Origin: Maribacter sp. ACAM166
GTDB lineage: Bacteria > Bacteroidota > Bacteroidia > Flavobacteriales > Flavobacteriaceae
Assembly (NCBI RefSeq): GCF_005771495.1
Contig: NZ_VAUW01000005.1
Location: 1 to 64,000 of the forward strand
DNA: 64,000 nucleotides
Direction of reading: 5' to 3'
In this document: positions 1-7,049 of the stretch, piece by piece
Position numbering within the stretch: position 1 is the first letter of the stretch
How the letters are laid out: every line of letters begins with the position of its first letter
Position numbers and translations under genes: made by a program
The notes under the pieces: generated by a model
Databases searched by the model: none
The model's input: only the letters and a program-made list of their open reading frames with translations
What the model was told of the DNA's origin: nothing

Positions 1-323
1 ATATAAGTACAGATGCAAAAATAGTGACAGATAAATGGAGAGGATATTCACCACTAAAAAAGGACTATGATATCGAACAGAAATTCAGTAACAACGGTAA
101 AAATTTCAAAGAACTGCACATAGTGATTATGCAATTAAAATCTTGGTTAAGAGCAATACCAACTCACGTAAGCAAATGGCACGTACAAGCTTACTTTGAT
201 GAATTTTGTTTTAGAATCAACCGCTCTCAATTCAAGCAAAGTATTTTTCATAAAACTATAGAAAGAATGGTCTTAGCGAAACCTATTTATCATAAAGACA
301 TAAAACGGATACTAGGCGTATAA
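1..323 (+). CDS. IS1595-type (ISXO2-like) transposase, 3' part only
   Basis: This is the C-terminal part of a DDE transposase. The frame is open to the window edge, so the gene starts upstream; the GTG at 24 is not its start. Visible motifs fit the ISXO2-like domain of the IS1595 family: a TDKWRGY strand near the start, the block LKSWLRAIPTHVS, and the C-terminal YFDEFCFRINRSQ stretch. The element catalyses cut-and-paste movement of its own DNA. It lies against a truncated glycosyltransferase gene on the other strand, so the insertion probably broke that gene. Family assignment is by motif recognition; the N-terminal half, with the first catalytic residues, is not visible. Confidence 0.8.
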   Translation, partial: ISTDAKIVTDKWRGYSPLKKDYDIEQKFSNNGKNFKELHIVIMQLKSWLRAIPTHVSKWHVQAYFDEFCFRINRSQFKQSIFHKTIERMVLAKPIYHKDIKRILGV

Positions 324-330
324 CTCAAAA
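1..330 (+). mobile_element. Right end of an IS1595-type insertion sequence
   Basis: The element enters from the left edge and ends within a few bases of the transposase stop at 323. On the minus strand a glycosyltransferase reading frame becomes recognisable just beyond this point. The exact terminal inverted repeat cannot be set, because the left end lies outside the window. Confidence 0.6.
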
Positions 331-514
331 AATTTATATTATTGTAGTTGTTACAATAAGAGTTAACAATCTCTTCGCTCTTATCCTTTGATCCATCACT
401 AACTATGATAATTTCATAATCCTTAAAATTTAAATCCTGGTTAAGAAGACTATCAATGCATTTAGAAATATGCTTTTCAACATTATAAACAGGTAAAATT
501 ATACTTAGTTTCAT
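326..514 (-). pseudogene. Family 2 glycosyltransferase, 5' fragment
   Basis: The first roughly 60 residues of a GT-A glycosyltransferase are present: a MKLSIILPVYNVEKHI start, a conserved SLLNQ segment and the EIIIVSDGSKDKS strand and loop that binds the nucleotide sugar. After NINF the frame runs into the end of the IS1595-type element. The catalytic core and the rest of the gene are missing. The original enzyme would have moved a sugar onto a glycan or lipid at the cytoplasmic membrane; the fragment is surely inactive. Confidence 0.8.
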
Positions 515-874
515 TCTGTAATTTAAAGTTAAAGCGAAAATATAAATTCGTTAACGTTTATTAGTTCTACAATTAAATTAAAAGCTATTTTTTTCGTGTT
601 ATTAATGCTAATGTTGTTGTATACGGTTCGTTGCGTGTGTAAATAACTAAACTAGCAATCAAATTACAGACCTACCTGCCTGCAGGTAGAAAATAGGCAA
701 GGGTTTTCGTAAGTAGACTTGTACTAGCAATTAATTTTATTAAGTGTTGGTTTATGTATTCCCTTACTTATTTATCGTCGCTCTACGCTAACTTTATAGA
801 ATTTAGGAGATTTAAACCCCATCTTCTCTTACATTATATCGAATGCGAATGAGGTTAAAATTCATCATTAACTA
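515..874. other. Non-coding stretch with a small perfect palindrome
   Basis: No gene is seen in these 360 bases. There is a perfect inverted repeat at 672-689 (8-bp arms CTACCTGC and GCAGGTAG, 2-bp spacer), a type of short palindrome common between flavobacterial genes. The motif actagcaat occurs twice in direct orientation near 650 and 722. The sequence looks like decayed flank of the broken glycosyltransferase gene. Confidence 0.5.
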
Positions 875-1480
875 TTATAAAATCAACTTTTTATCCTGTT
901 CGTCCATGGGTAAAAAGGTGATATCCAAATAACCTCCACTGGCGTTATCATCAGTAACTAATTGAGGTTTTCCTTTGATCATTTCAATAGAGTTTCCATG
1001 GATATGTCCTGCAAAAATACCTAGTAGATTTGGAGTAGTAAAAACTTTCTTGTGAAAATTAAATGTTGTTTGAGTATGCCTATTTTTTGGCCATTTAGGA
1101 CGTCTTTCTAATTCAAAATTACGATCTGTGGCCGCACCCCAATTCGGATTTCCACAACCAAATGAAACCTATTTTACTAGGCCGTATACCTCACAGGATA
1201 AAGGGGCGGTGGAAAATAGAAAAGGCGTTATAAGGAGATTCTTCTCTAAAAAAACAGATTTGAGAGAAGTCTCAATCGAAAGAATAAAAGATGTAGAAAG
1301 ATTGCTAAATTACAGACCCATTAGAAAGTTTAATTATAAGAACCCTATTGAAGTCCTAAAAAGTAAGTCTGTTGCACTTATGGGTTGAACCCAGCGTTGT
1401 TCTTCTGTTGCAGAGAAATTATTAAACCAATCAAATATTTATATAGGCTGTGATTAGATGTCAACTATAGTATGTGCCTA
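875..1480 (-). pseudogene. Metallophosphoesterase gene split by an IS30 remnant
   Basis: Two same-strand pieces of a calcineurin-like phosphoesterase are visible. The C-terminal piece (875 to about 1165) reads CGNPNWGAATDRNFELERR and later GIFAGHIHGNS; the GHIH motif is a metal-ligand motif of the fold. A second piece (about 1388-1445) reads FDWFNNFSATEEQRW and has in-frame stops just upstream. Between them lies an IS30 transposase remnant, and the middle of the enzyme is missing. This is a dead gene, disrupted by insertion and then decayed. Family assignment rests on motifs only. Confidence 0.65.
1163..1388 (+). pseudogene. IS30-family transposase remnant (C-terminal part)
   Basis: About 74 residues of the C-terminal catalytic region of an IS30 transposase remain. 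It reads TYFTRPYTSQDKGAVENRKG, which holds the last acidic residue of the DDE triad, followed by the typical LLNYRPIRKFNYKNPIEVL ending and a stop. An open frame extends upstream to a GTG at 1128, but that stretch belongs to the phosphoesterase fragment on the other strand. No N-terminal helix-turn-helix region and no clear inverted repeats are left. Confidence 0.8.
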
Positions 1481-1577
1481 ATCAATGGGGTCACATTCTG
1501 TAGTGTAAACAGCTAAATTAAAATTCAATATATCCGTTAGTAGGTGGTCTCCTGATCTTCCTGCTGCCAGGGATAAA

Positions 1578-1913
1578 TTATTTAGTGAGTTCTTTATGGA
1601 TTATTTTTCCATTCTTATAATCAATACTAACAGTGAAACAATTCCAGCTACTAACTACAAAAGAATTATTGGATTCAGAAAAAAAATCGTCCCAACTTAT
1701 CGCATCCTTATTTATTCCTTTATTCCATTGTATAGGATTACAGTAAGTGTCTCCTATTAAAGGAAGTTCTGCAGACCAAATGACATTATTATCTATATCC
1801 TTTGCATAAATGTTTGATTTTCCTTTTGGGTAATTGTCAGGGTTTTCACGAACCACTGTAATACTGTCTATTCGTTTACTTTCAAGAATATCTGTATGTA
1901 TTGCTTTTTCCAT
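1578..1913 (-). CDS. Small hypothetical protein (111 aa)
   Basis: A 111-residue acidic soluble protein without signal peptide or membrane segment. It has the look of a small beta-rich immunity-like or orphan protein (NNVIWSAELPL, NSFVVSSWNCFTVSID), but no family is recognised. It lies in a degenerate region with the next gene in the same direction. The 5' flank carries a TTTATACAA...ATTGT block followed by an A-rich stretch, and the same arrangement precedes the gene at 2127-2645. This suggests that both arrived as small cassettes. No function is proposed. Confidence 0.5.
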   Translation of the reverse strand: MEKAIHTDILESKRIDSITVVRENPDNYPKGKSNIYAKDIDNNVIWSAELPLIGDTYCNPIQWNKGINKDAISWDDFFSESNNSFVVSSWNCFTVSIDYKNGKIIHKELTK

Positions 1914-1927
1914 AAGTTTTTTAATGT

Positions 1928-2123
1928 GCTACAATGATTTGTATAAAAGAAGTAGGGATGGTGATAATCTATAAATTTTCGGATGAACCACAAGCCAAAT
2001 CCTTTGTATGTTGTTTTATTGATTTAAAATCCAAATTAAAAGATTTGGCGACCTCGAAAATATTCCAGAATCATTGAGTTTAGCAACTGCTTGCCCTATT
2101 CCTTTATACACTATTGGCAACAT
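1928..2123. repeat. Long imperfect palindrome between two orphan genes
   Basis: The whole gap between the 111-aa and 172-aa genes can fold back on itself. Outer arms are the tacaatgatttgtataaa region (about 1930-1950) and the tttatacactattggcaac region (about 2102-2121). Inner arms GCCAAATC-CTTT (about 1992-2003) and AAAGATTTGGC (about 2038-2048) pair almost perfectly, with one extra base in one arm. Between them ATTTTCGG faces CGAAAAT. This resembles in form the folded recombination sites of gene cassettes, but the integron consensus GTTRRRY is not met. Confidence 0.5.
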
Positions 2124-2126
2124 TTT

Positions 2127-2645
2127 TTATTGGTAAACTAATTCACTTGATTTAAAAATTTTAATCCATTTTTCAACAAATTCGTTACTCAATTTTTTAT
2201 TTTTTACTGCAACAAAATTAGAATAGAGTGAAGAATTGCCTTGGATAATATAATATAATTGAGATTCAGGATTATTGTCGTTTGTAAATCTTGGTGATTC
2301 GATTTGAAAAAGTGCCCAATGATTTTTATCTGTTTTGTTCTTCTCAATTACTGTTAATACTGCTTTAGGTGCTGTTTGTTTTGTTTGCTTATAAGTCAAA
2401 TTAATGTATGTGTCTATTGGTATATTCTTTGCTCCTTTTATTGAAATCATTGTACCAAGAATTTTCCAATTATCAATACTTTCTTTTTTTGGAACTAATT
2501 CAATGAAATGCATTTGTTCATTTTCTTGATTTGAGACTATTTCCCATTCATATTCTTCAGGCCAGTTTACTTTTAGATTCTCAATTTTGTTCTGACTGAA
2601 TAAATTGAGTGAAATAAATAAAATTAAGATTTGTAATATTCTCAT
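2127..2645 (-). CDS. Secreted hypothetical protein (172 aa)
   Basis: A 172-residue protein with a signal peptide: MRILQILILFISLNLFSQ, with likely cleavage after FSQ, the usual flavobacterial pattern. The mature part is soluble, rich in Lys, Trp and Asn, without cysteines, and presumably periplasmic. No family is recognised. It is flanked on both sides by inverted copies of a TTTATACA...TTGGC motif, so it may sit on a small mobile cassette. The start at 2645 is chosen because the signal peptide begins there. Confidence 0.55.
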   Translation of the reverse strand: MRILQILILFISLNLFSQNKIENLKVNWPEEYEWEIVSNQENEQMHFIELVPKKESIDNWKILGTMISIKGAKNIPIDTYINLTYKQTKQTAPKAVLTVIEKNKTDKNHWALFQIESPRFTNDNNPESQLYYIIQGNSSLYSNFVAVKNKKLSNEFVEKWIKIFKSSELVYQ

Positions 2646-2660
2646 TATTTTGTTTTTTAA

Positions 2661-2760
2661 ATTGCCGCCAACAATTGTATAAACATTTCAGGGTACGTTT
2701 ATTTCTCAAATTAGGGAGTAAACGGTACCCTATTGTACTATTAAAGAATAAAGCTACACT
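2661..2760. repeat. Imperfect palindrome upstream of the 172-aa gene
   Basis: Arms AGGGTACGTTTA (2690-2701) and TAAACGGTACCCT (2719-2731) pair along their length except for one extra base in the right arm. The outer flanks (acaattgtataaa on the left, attgtactattaaa on the right) show weaker pairing. A bulged base in a long stem is also seen in the palindrome at 1928-2123. Confidence 0.5.
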
Positions 2761-2841
2761 TAGCAATACGACCACACTTACGGGAAACCATAAAATGCGA
2801 AAAATCATGTATAGTTTGGGTATTTTTTCGACTAAAAGAGG

Positions 2842-3219
2842 ATGTCAAAAAAATTGCTTTTTATTTATAATGCGAATAGTACTGCGGGGAGTCAACTATT
2901 AGATTTCGCCCACAAAATCATAAGTCCCGTTACGTATGATTGTAAGCTCTGTTCCTTAACCTTCGGCACGTTCACTGAGAACAAGCAGTGGAAAGCCTTT
3001 CGAAAAACCTTATTGGCTAAAGGCTACGACCTTTCCTTCTTGCATAAAGATGAATTCCAGAAAAGCTATAATAGTAAATTTGGGCCTGCGTTTACCTTTC
3101 CGATTATCTTAGTGGAAACAGAGTATGACTTGGAGGTACTGGTGACTACAGCGAAATTGAATGCGATGGAGACGGTCGGTGAGCTGGTGGATGGTTTGTC
3201 GTTGTCGGTTGTTCGTTAA
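2842..3219 (+). CDS. Conserved-looking hypothetical protein (125 aa) with CxxC
   Basis: A 125-residue cytosolic protein that begins MSKKLLFIYNANST and carries a CKLC pair at residues 34-37 in the stretch TYDCKLCSLTFGTF. The style is that of a small flavobacterial protein often found alone; I recall similar proteins but no assigned function. The N-terminal hydrophobic strand and the CxxC could suit a thioredoxin-like fold or a metal site, which is a guess. It stands alone between an upstream palindrome and the 123-bp repeats. Confidence 0.6.
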   Translation: MSKKLLFIYNANSTAGSQLLDFAHKIISPVTYDCKLCSLTFGTFTENKQWKAFRKTLLAKGYDLSFLHKDEFQKSYNSKFGPAFTFPIILVETEYDLEVLVTTAKLNAMETVGELVDGLSLSVVR

Positions 3220-3247
3220 TCGTTGTTGGATTGTAGTTATATAAAAT

Positions 3248-3370
3248 GTCATTTCGAGTGGTTTTAGGGTGTAGTGTAGCGGAAACTTAAAATTATATCG
3301 AGAAGCTATGGAACGCATGATATTTCTCAATACTAATTTTTTCGTACCTCAAAATTCACTCGAAGTGACA
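3248..3370 (+). repeat. 123-bp intergenic repeat, copy 1
   Basis: Copy 1 of a unit whose ends are inverted (starts gtcatttcgagtg, ends cactcgaagtgac) and whose middle holds atatcgagaag and atatttctcaata, which also pair. It is therefore a long hairpin-forming element of the kind scattered between flavobacterial genes. The 3220-3699 gap contains nothing else recognisable. Confidence 0.8.
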
Positions 3371-3391
3371 GGGTGACCAAAAGCAACTATG

Positions 3392-3514
3392 GTCATTTCG
3401 AGTGGTTTTAGGGTGTAGTGTAGCGGAAACTTAAAATTATATCGAGAAGCTATGGAACGTATGATATTTCTCAATACTAATTTTTTCGTACCTCAAAATT
3501 CACTTGAACTGACA
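3392..3514 (+). repeat. 123-bp intergenic repeat, copy 2
   Basis: This copy has the same length as copy 1 and sits 144 bp downstream in direct orientation. I count three substitutions: one in the loop (gcatga to gtatga) and two in the terminal arm, where cactcgaagtgaca became cacttgaactgaca. The arm changes weaken the terminal pairing. The near identity points to a recent duplication. Confidence 0.8.
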
Positions 3515-3699
3515 TTCAGGTATTATTAATATGAAATTTGCCAGAAGTTGGTTGTCCGTTGTTGGAATGTAGTTGTCCGTGTAATATTTTACAGCAAAAG
3601 TACTTCGTACTAAAGGTCTTGCCTACAGTTACTGCATGATGAAAATTAGTTCAAGAAAGTCTGTCCACTGGTACTGCTCACTGAACACTAAAAAAACAA

Positions 3700-4317
3700 C
3701 TACTTCTTAATCGCTTCAAAAAACTTCTCGTTGATGCTGTCAATATAGTTTAAGAGTTCGTCGCGGCCACTACGGTGGCTAGCGCTGGTGACGAAATGTA
3801 GCGGAGCTTCTTCCCACATATCGGCCAGTAGCGTATCTAGGTAGGTTTTAACATCGCGTTCTACGGCCTTAGGTTTTAACTTATCGGCCTTGGTGAAGAT
3901 AATGGCAAAAGGTATTGCATTTTCGCCCATCCATTGCATAAACTCCATGTCAATGGGTTGTGGCTCGTGGCGAATATCTACCAGCACGAATGAACAAACG
4001 AGTTGCTCGCGTTGTAGAAAGTAATTAGTAATGTATTTCTGAAAGGTTTTTTTGTCGCGTTTCGATACACGTGCATACCCATACCCAGGTAAATCGACCA
4101 AGAACCAATTTTCATTAATTTTAAAGTGGTTGATAAGTTGCGTTTTTCCGGGTCTACCCGAAGTTTTTGCCAAGCTTTTACGCTCGGTCAACATATTGAT
4201 TAATGATGATTTTCCCACATTAGAGCGACCAATAAAGGCGTACTCAGGTATAGGCTCATTAGGGCATCGTGCAACATCAGAGTTGCTTATTACAAAGTCG
4301 GCCGACTTTATTTTCAT
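3700..4317 (-). CDS. engB: Ribosome biogenesis GTP-binding protein EngB/YsxC
   Basis: A 205-residue TRAFAC GTPase of normal EngB length, which helps assemble the large ribosomal subunit in the cytosol. The motifs are clear: G1 GRSNVGKS (30-37), the switch stretch TSGRPGKTQ (52-60), G3 DLPG (75-78) in the typical DLPGYGYARVSK block, G4 TKAD (142-145) and G5 TSAS (177-180). It lies 12 bp downstream of the alpha/beta hydrolase gene on the same strand, so the two are probably cotranscribed. Confidence 0.97.
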   Translation of the reverse strand: MKIKSADFVISNSDVARCPNEPIPEYAFIGRSNVGKSSLINMLTERKSLAKTSGRPGKTQLINHFKINENWFLVDLPGYGYARVSKRDKKTFQKYITNYFLQREQLVCSFVLVDIRHEPQPIDMEFMQWMGENAIPFAIIFTKADKLKPKAVERDVKTYLDTLLADMWEEAPLHFVTSASHRSGRDELLNYIDSINEKFFEAIKK

Positions 4318-4329
4318 CCGTAGAAAATT

Positions 4330-5094
4330 TTAAAATTTGTTTTTCTCTAACCATGCGTCTAGAATGGTATTGAATTCAACTGGGTGCTCCATCATCGGGG
4401 CATGTCCACATTTATCTATCCAAAATAAATCTGAATTCGGCAGCAGTTCATCAAATAGTTCAGCAACATCGGGTGGTGTTACACCATCGTTCTTTCCCCA
4501 AATAATACAGGTAGGGGTTTTCATAGCAGGTAAGTCTTGCGCCATATTATGGCGTATTGCACTTTTAGCGATTGCCAAGGTCTTTACTAATTTAACACGG
4601 TCATTTACCGTGGCAAAAACCTCGTCTACGATTTCTTTGGTCGCAACCGCAGGATCATAAAATACGTCTTGAGCTTTTTTCTTAATAAACTCATAGTCAC
4701 CACGCTTAGGGTACCCATCACCCATAGCACTCTCATATAAACCCGAACTACCGGTAATGACCAAGGCCTTTACTTTTTCTGGGTACATTTTAGTGTATAA
4801 TAGTCCGATATGGCCACCTAAGGAGTTCCCCAAAAGAATAACATCATCAAGCTCTTTATGGTCTATAAATTTTTTGAGGTACTTGGCAAAATTCTTTACC
4901 GTTGTTTTCAGCATGGGCATTGAATACAAGGGCAATTCTGGAATTAGCACCTTATAGCCTTTTGGTGGGAAATGGGAGGTTACGCCCTGAAAATTACTTA
5001 GCCCACCCATAAGACCGTGAAGGATAATAATGGGTTTACCCTCACCTACTTCTATGTAATTAAACGTGCCGTCGCTGATCATATCGTTTTCCAT
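4330..5094 (-). CDS. Alpha/beta-fold hydrolase
   Basis: A 254-residue single-domain hydrolase without signal peptide. The oxyanion-hole motif is HGLMGG (26-31), the nucleophile elbow is GNSLGG with Ser91, the acid is probably Asp203 in GKNDGVTP and the base His231 in CGHAP. All three catalytic residues are in place, so it should be active, but the substrate (ester, lactone or other) cannot be read from the sequence. It is upstream of engB on the same strand and divergent from the dcw operon. Confidence 0.9.
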   Translation of the reverse strand: MENDMISDGTFNYIEVGEGKPIIILHGLMGGLSNFQGVTSHFPPKGYKVLIPELPLYSMPMLKTTVKNFAKYLKKFIDHKELDDVILLGNSLGGHIGLLYTKMYPEKVKALVITGSSGLYESAMGDGYPKRGDYEFIKKKAQDVFYDPAVATKEIVDEVFATVNDRVKLVKTLAIAKSAIRHNMAQDLPAMKTPTCIIWGKNDGVTPPDVAELFDELLPNSDLFWIDKCGHAPMMEHPVEFNTILDAWLEKNKF

Positions 5095-5232
5095 GAACTC
5101 TACTCATCATATTTGCCCAAATATAGGTAATTACCGAGAATAGCAAACAACTCTTTTGATAAGGCGTGTTCACAAATCTTTCTTGATTTCTTTTTTTTAA
5201 GAATTATAGGTCAGGTGGTGATTTTTTCTTCA

Positions 5233-5311
5233 AAAGTGAGTGAAGGTGTTAAAAGGTGTTCAAAAGTGGGGTAATTTATTAACAAAGTGGATTTTAGTGG
5301 TAAAATGTGGT
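5233..5311 (+). promoter_or_regulatory. Seven-box GTG array, probable MraZ operator
   Basis: GTG boxes preceded by A/G-rich bases (aaagtg, aaggtg, aaggtg, aaagtg, aaagtg, tagtg, atgtg) have GTG at 5236, 5246, 5256, 5266, 5287, 5297 and 5307. Four lie exactly 10 bp apart, then there is a 21-bp step, then three more at 10 bp. MraZ is known to bind direct repeats of this kind, one per helical turn, upstream of its own operon, so autoregulation is likely. The array ends just before the probable -7 box. Confidence 0.8.
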
Positions 5312-5322
5312 AATAATATTTA

Positions 5323-5330
5323 TATATTTG
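5323..5330 (+). promoter_or_regulatory. Probable -7 box of the dcw operon promoter
   Basis: TATATTTG matches the Bacteroidota -7 consensus TAnnTTTG and lies 26 bp before the mraZ start and 14 bp after the last GTG box. Bound MraZ would cover the upstream promoter region. No convincing -33 TTG box is seen. Confidence 0.5.
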
Positions 5331-5355
5331 AGTTATATAATAAAAACCAACCATT

Positions 5356-5829
5356 TTGGATATCTATTTCTTTGGGACATTTAACTGCAAGGCCGATGCC
5401 AAAGGGCGTATTATGCTCCCTGTTGCCTTACGGAACCAAGTGGCCCCAATTTTAAAAGATGGTTTTTTTATTAAGAAATCCTACCTCAGTGAATGTTTAG
5501 AGTTGTATCCGGCTTATGAGTGGAACAGGGTGATGGCAGAATTGAATGAAAAGAGCAGGTTCGACGAAGAGAACCTACAATTTATAAGAATGTATACGGC
5601 AGGCTTGCGTCAGGTTGAAGTAGATGCTACCGGAAGATTGTTAATACCCAAGGATATTATTTCATTGGCAGGCATTTCGAAAGAAGTGGTCATTGCACCG
5701 ATTGGTAAACGATTGGAGATTTGGGATAAGAAGGCGTATGACGAATCGATTAGCGCTACCAAAGAAGAAAAAGTGAACTTGGCAAAGCGCGTTATGTTGA
5801 ATGAAAAACCGTCGGAAAATGTATCATAA
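5356..5829 (+). CDS. mraZ: Transcriptional regulator MraZ
   Basis: A 157-residue protein with two SpoVT-AbrB-type repeats. Their hallmark motifs are DAKGRIMLP (14-22) and DATGRLLIP (90-98). MraZ forms rings that bind the repeats upstream of its operon and controls division and wall genes. The start is TTG at 5356: an in-frame stop lies at 5341-5343, and the only other upstream candidate is ATT. The first residues then match those of homologues (GTFNCKADAKGR). It is the first gene of the dcw operon and overlaps rsmH. Confidence 0.95.
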   Translation: MDIYFFGTFNCKADAKGRIMLPVALRNQVAPILKDGFFIKKSYLSECLELYPAYEWNRVMAELNEKSRFDEENLQFIRMYTAGLRQVEVDATGRLLIPKDIISLAGISKEVVIAPIGKRLEIWDKKAYDESISATKEEKVNLAKRVMLNEKPSENVS

Positions 5830-6721
5830 CCCGGTATTGCTGAAAGAATCAGTAGATGGTCTTGATATCAAGGAGAATGGCGTGTATGTTGATGTGACCT
5901 TTGGTGGAGGCGGTCACTCTAAAGAAATATTGAAACGATTGGGGGCTGGCGGCAAATTGTTCGCTTTTGATCAAGATGAAGATGCGCAAGCAAATACACT
6001 AGGTGATGAACGTTTTGTGCTTATAGCAGAGAATTTTAGGTACATCACTCAATTTTTGAAGTTCTATGGCATTCGGAAAGTAGATGGAATCTTAGCAGAT
6101 TACGGAGTTTCATCGCATCAGTTCGATCAAGCCGAAAGAGGGTTTTCTACCCGTTTCGATGCAGATTTGGATATGCGGATGAGCAAACGTAATACGCTTT
6201 CTGCCTATGAGGTGGTCAATAAATACAGGTATGATGAGTTGCGTAAAGTATTGTTCGATTATGGGGATATACGCAACGCCAACGCCATGGCGAAAGTTAT
6301 TATAGCAAGTAGGGAAATAGAGGAGATTAGAACGACCGATGCGTTGAAGCAAGCTTTAAAACAGTTTTTGCCAGAGCACAAGCAACATAAGATTTTGGCT
6401 CAGATTTATCAGGCGATTCGCATAGAGGTGAATCAAGAGATTGAAGTGATTAAAGAATTTTTAGAGCAGGTGCCAGATTTATTGAAGCCGAATGGCCGGT
6501 TGAGTGTTATAAGTTACCACTCGTTAGAAGATCGCTTGGTGAAACGGTTTATACGCGCTGGTCAATTTGAAGGAGAGCCGGAAAAGGATTTTTATGGAAA
6601 TATAGAGGTACCTATGAGAAAAGTTGGAGGATTGATCATTCCGTCTAGAGAAGAAATAAAACAGAATAACAGAGCACGTAGTGCAAAATTGCGAATAGCA
6701 GAGAAAAATGACAAAAAGTAA
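5819..6721 (+). CDS. rsmH: 16S rRNA (cytosine(1402)-N(4))-methyltransferase RsmH
   Basis: S-adenosylmethionine-dependent methyltransferase that modifies C1402 in the ribosomal P site. The SAM motif VDVTFGGGGHS lies at about residues 24-34; DADLDMRMS and SYHSLEDRLVKRF follow, as does the C-terminal NNRARSAKLR typical of the family. I take the ATG at 5819 (MYHNPVLL, 300 aa) rather than the in-frame ATG at 5801, because family members begin right before the YHNPVLL motif. It then overlaps mraZ by 11 bp, consistent with coupled translation. Confidence 0.96.
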   Translation: MYHNPVLLKESVDGLDIKENGVYVDVTFGGGGHSKEILKRLGAGGKLFAFDQDEDAQANTLGDERFVLIAENFRYITQFLKFYGIRKVDGILADYGVSSHQFDQAERGFSTRFDADLDMRMSKRNTLSAYEVVNKYRYDELRKVLFDYGDIRNANAMAKVIIASREIEEIRTTDALKQALKQFLPEHKQHKILAQIYQAIRIEVNQEIEVIKEFLEQVPDLLKPNGRLSVISYHSLEDRLVKRFIRAGQFEGEPEKDFYGNIEVPMRKVGGLIIPSREEIKQNNRARSAKLRIAEKNDKK

Positions 6722-7049
6722 AATGAAAACGGGGGTCTTAGACCTATTGAAAGGTAAATTTTTGGTAAGCGGAGACGCACCCAAGAATTGGCTGTTCATC
6801 ATTTTCATTTCCTTTTTGGCAACGGTAATGATTAGTAGCTCGCATAGTGCAGATCAAAAAGTACATGCGATAGCCTTATTGAACGAAGAAGTTAAAGAAC
6901 TGCGCAACGAGTTTGTCGATATGCGATCAGATGTGCAGCAGTTGAAATTAGAATCGAGCATTACCGGTAAGATTTCTGATAAGGGACTTTATCCTTCAGA
7001 AACACCACCACAGAAAATTAGGGTCAAATCTTTAAATGAGAACGAGTAG
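6708..7049 (+). CDS. ftsL: FtsL-like cell division protein
   Basis: A 113-residue bitopic membrane protein: short cytoplasmic N-terminus, one membrane helix at about 28-46 (WLFIIFISFLATVMISSS), then a periplasmic heptad-rich coiled coil at about 50-84. Size, topology and position between rsmH and ftsI identify it as the Bacteroidota FtsL-like protein, part of the divisome complex that activates FtsWI. It overlaps rsmH by 14 bp and abuts ftsI. An alternative start five codons later is possible. Confidence 0.85.
   Translation: MTKSKMKTGVLDLLKGKFLVSGDAPKNWLFIIFISFLATVMISSSHSADQKVHAIALLNEEVKELRNEFVDMRSDVQQLKLESSITGKISDKGLYPSETPPQKIRVKSLNENE

Noticed and set aside
24-323. GTG at 24 as the start of a complete 99-aa gene
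   Set aside because: The frame is open to the window edge and the upstream codons continue the transposase domain, so this is a gene tail.
1128-1165. Start of the IS30 fragment at the GTG at 1128
   Set aside because: These bases read as the phosphoesterase fragment on the minus strand (CGNPNWGAATDR); the transposase part begins only near 1163.
1928-2123. True integron attC site
   Set aside because: The conserved GTTRRRY and RYYYAAC ends are not present and no integron integrase is in the window; kept only as an attC-like palindrome.
3248-3514. CRISPR or small RNA gene pair
   Set aside because: Two 123-bp copies with inverted ends and no cas genes; this fits an intergenic palindromic repeat family better.
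5240-5455. Plus-strand open frame overlapping the mraZ start
   Set aside because: It runs through the GTG boxes and promoter in a different frame from mraZ and has no recognisable protein sequence.
5801-5818. Upstream ATG at 5801 as rsmH start
   Set aside because: It adds six residues (MKNRRK) before the family start MYHNPVLL and deepens the overlap with mraZ.
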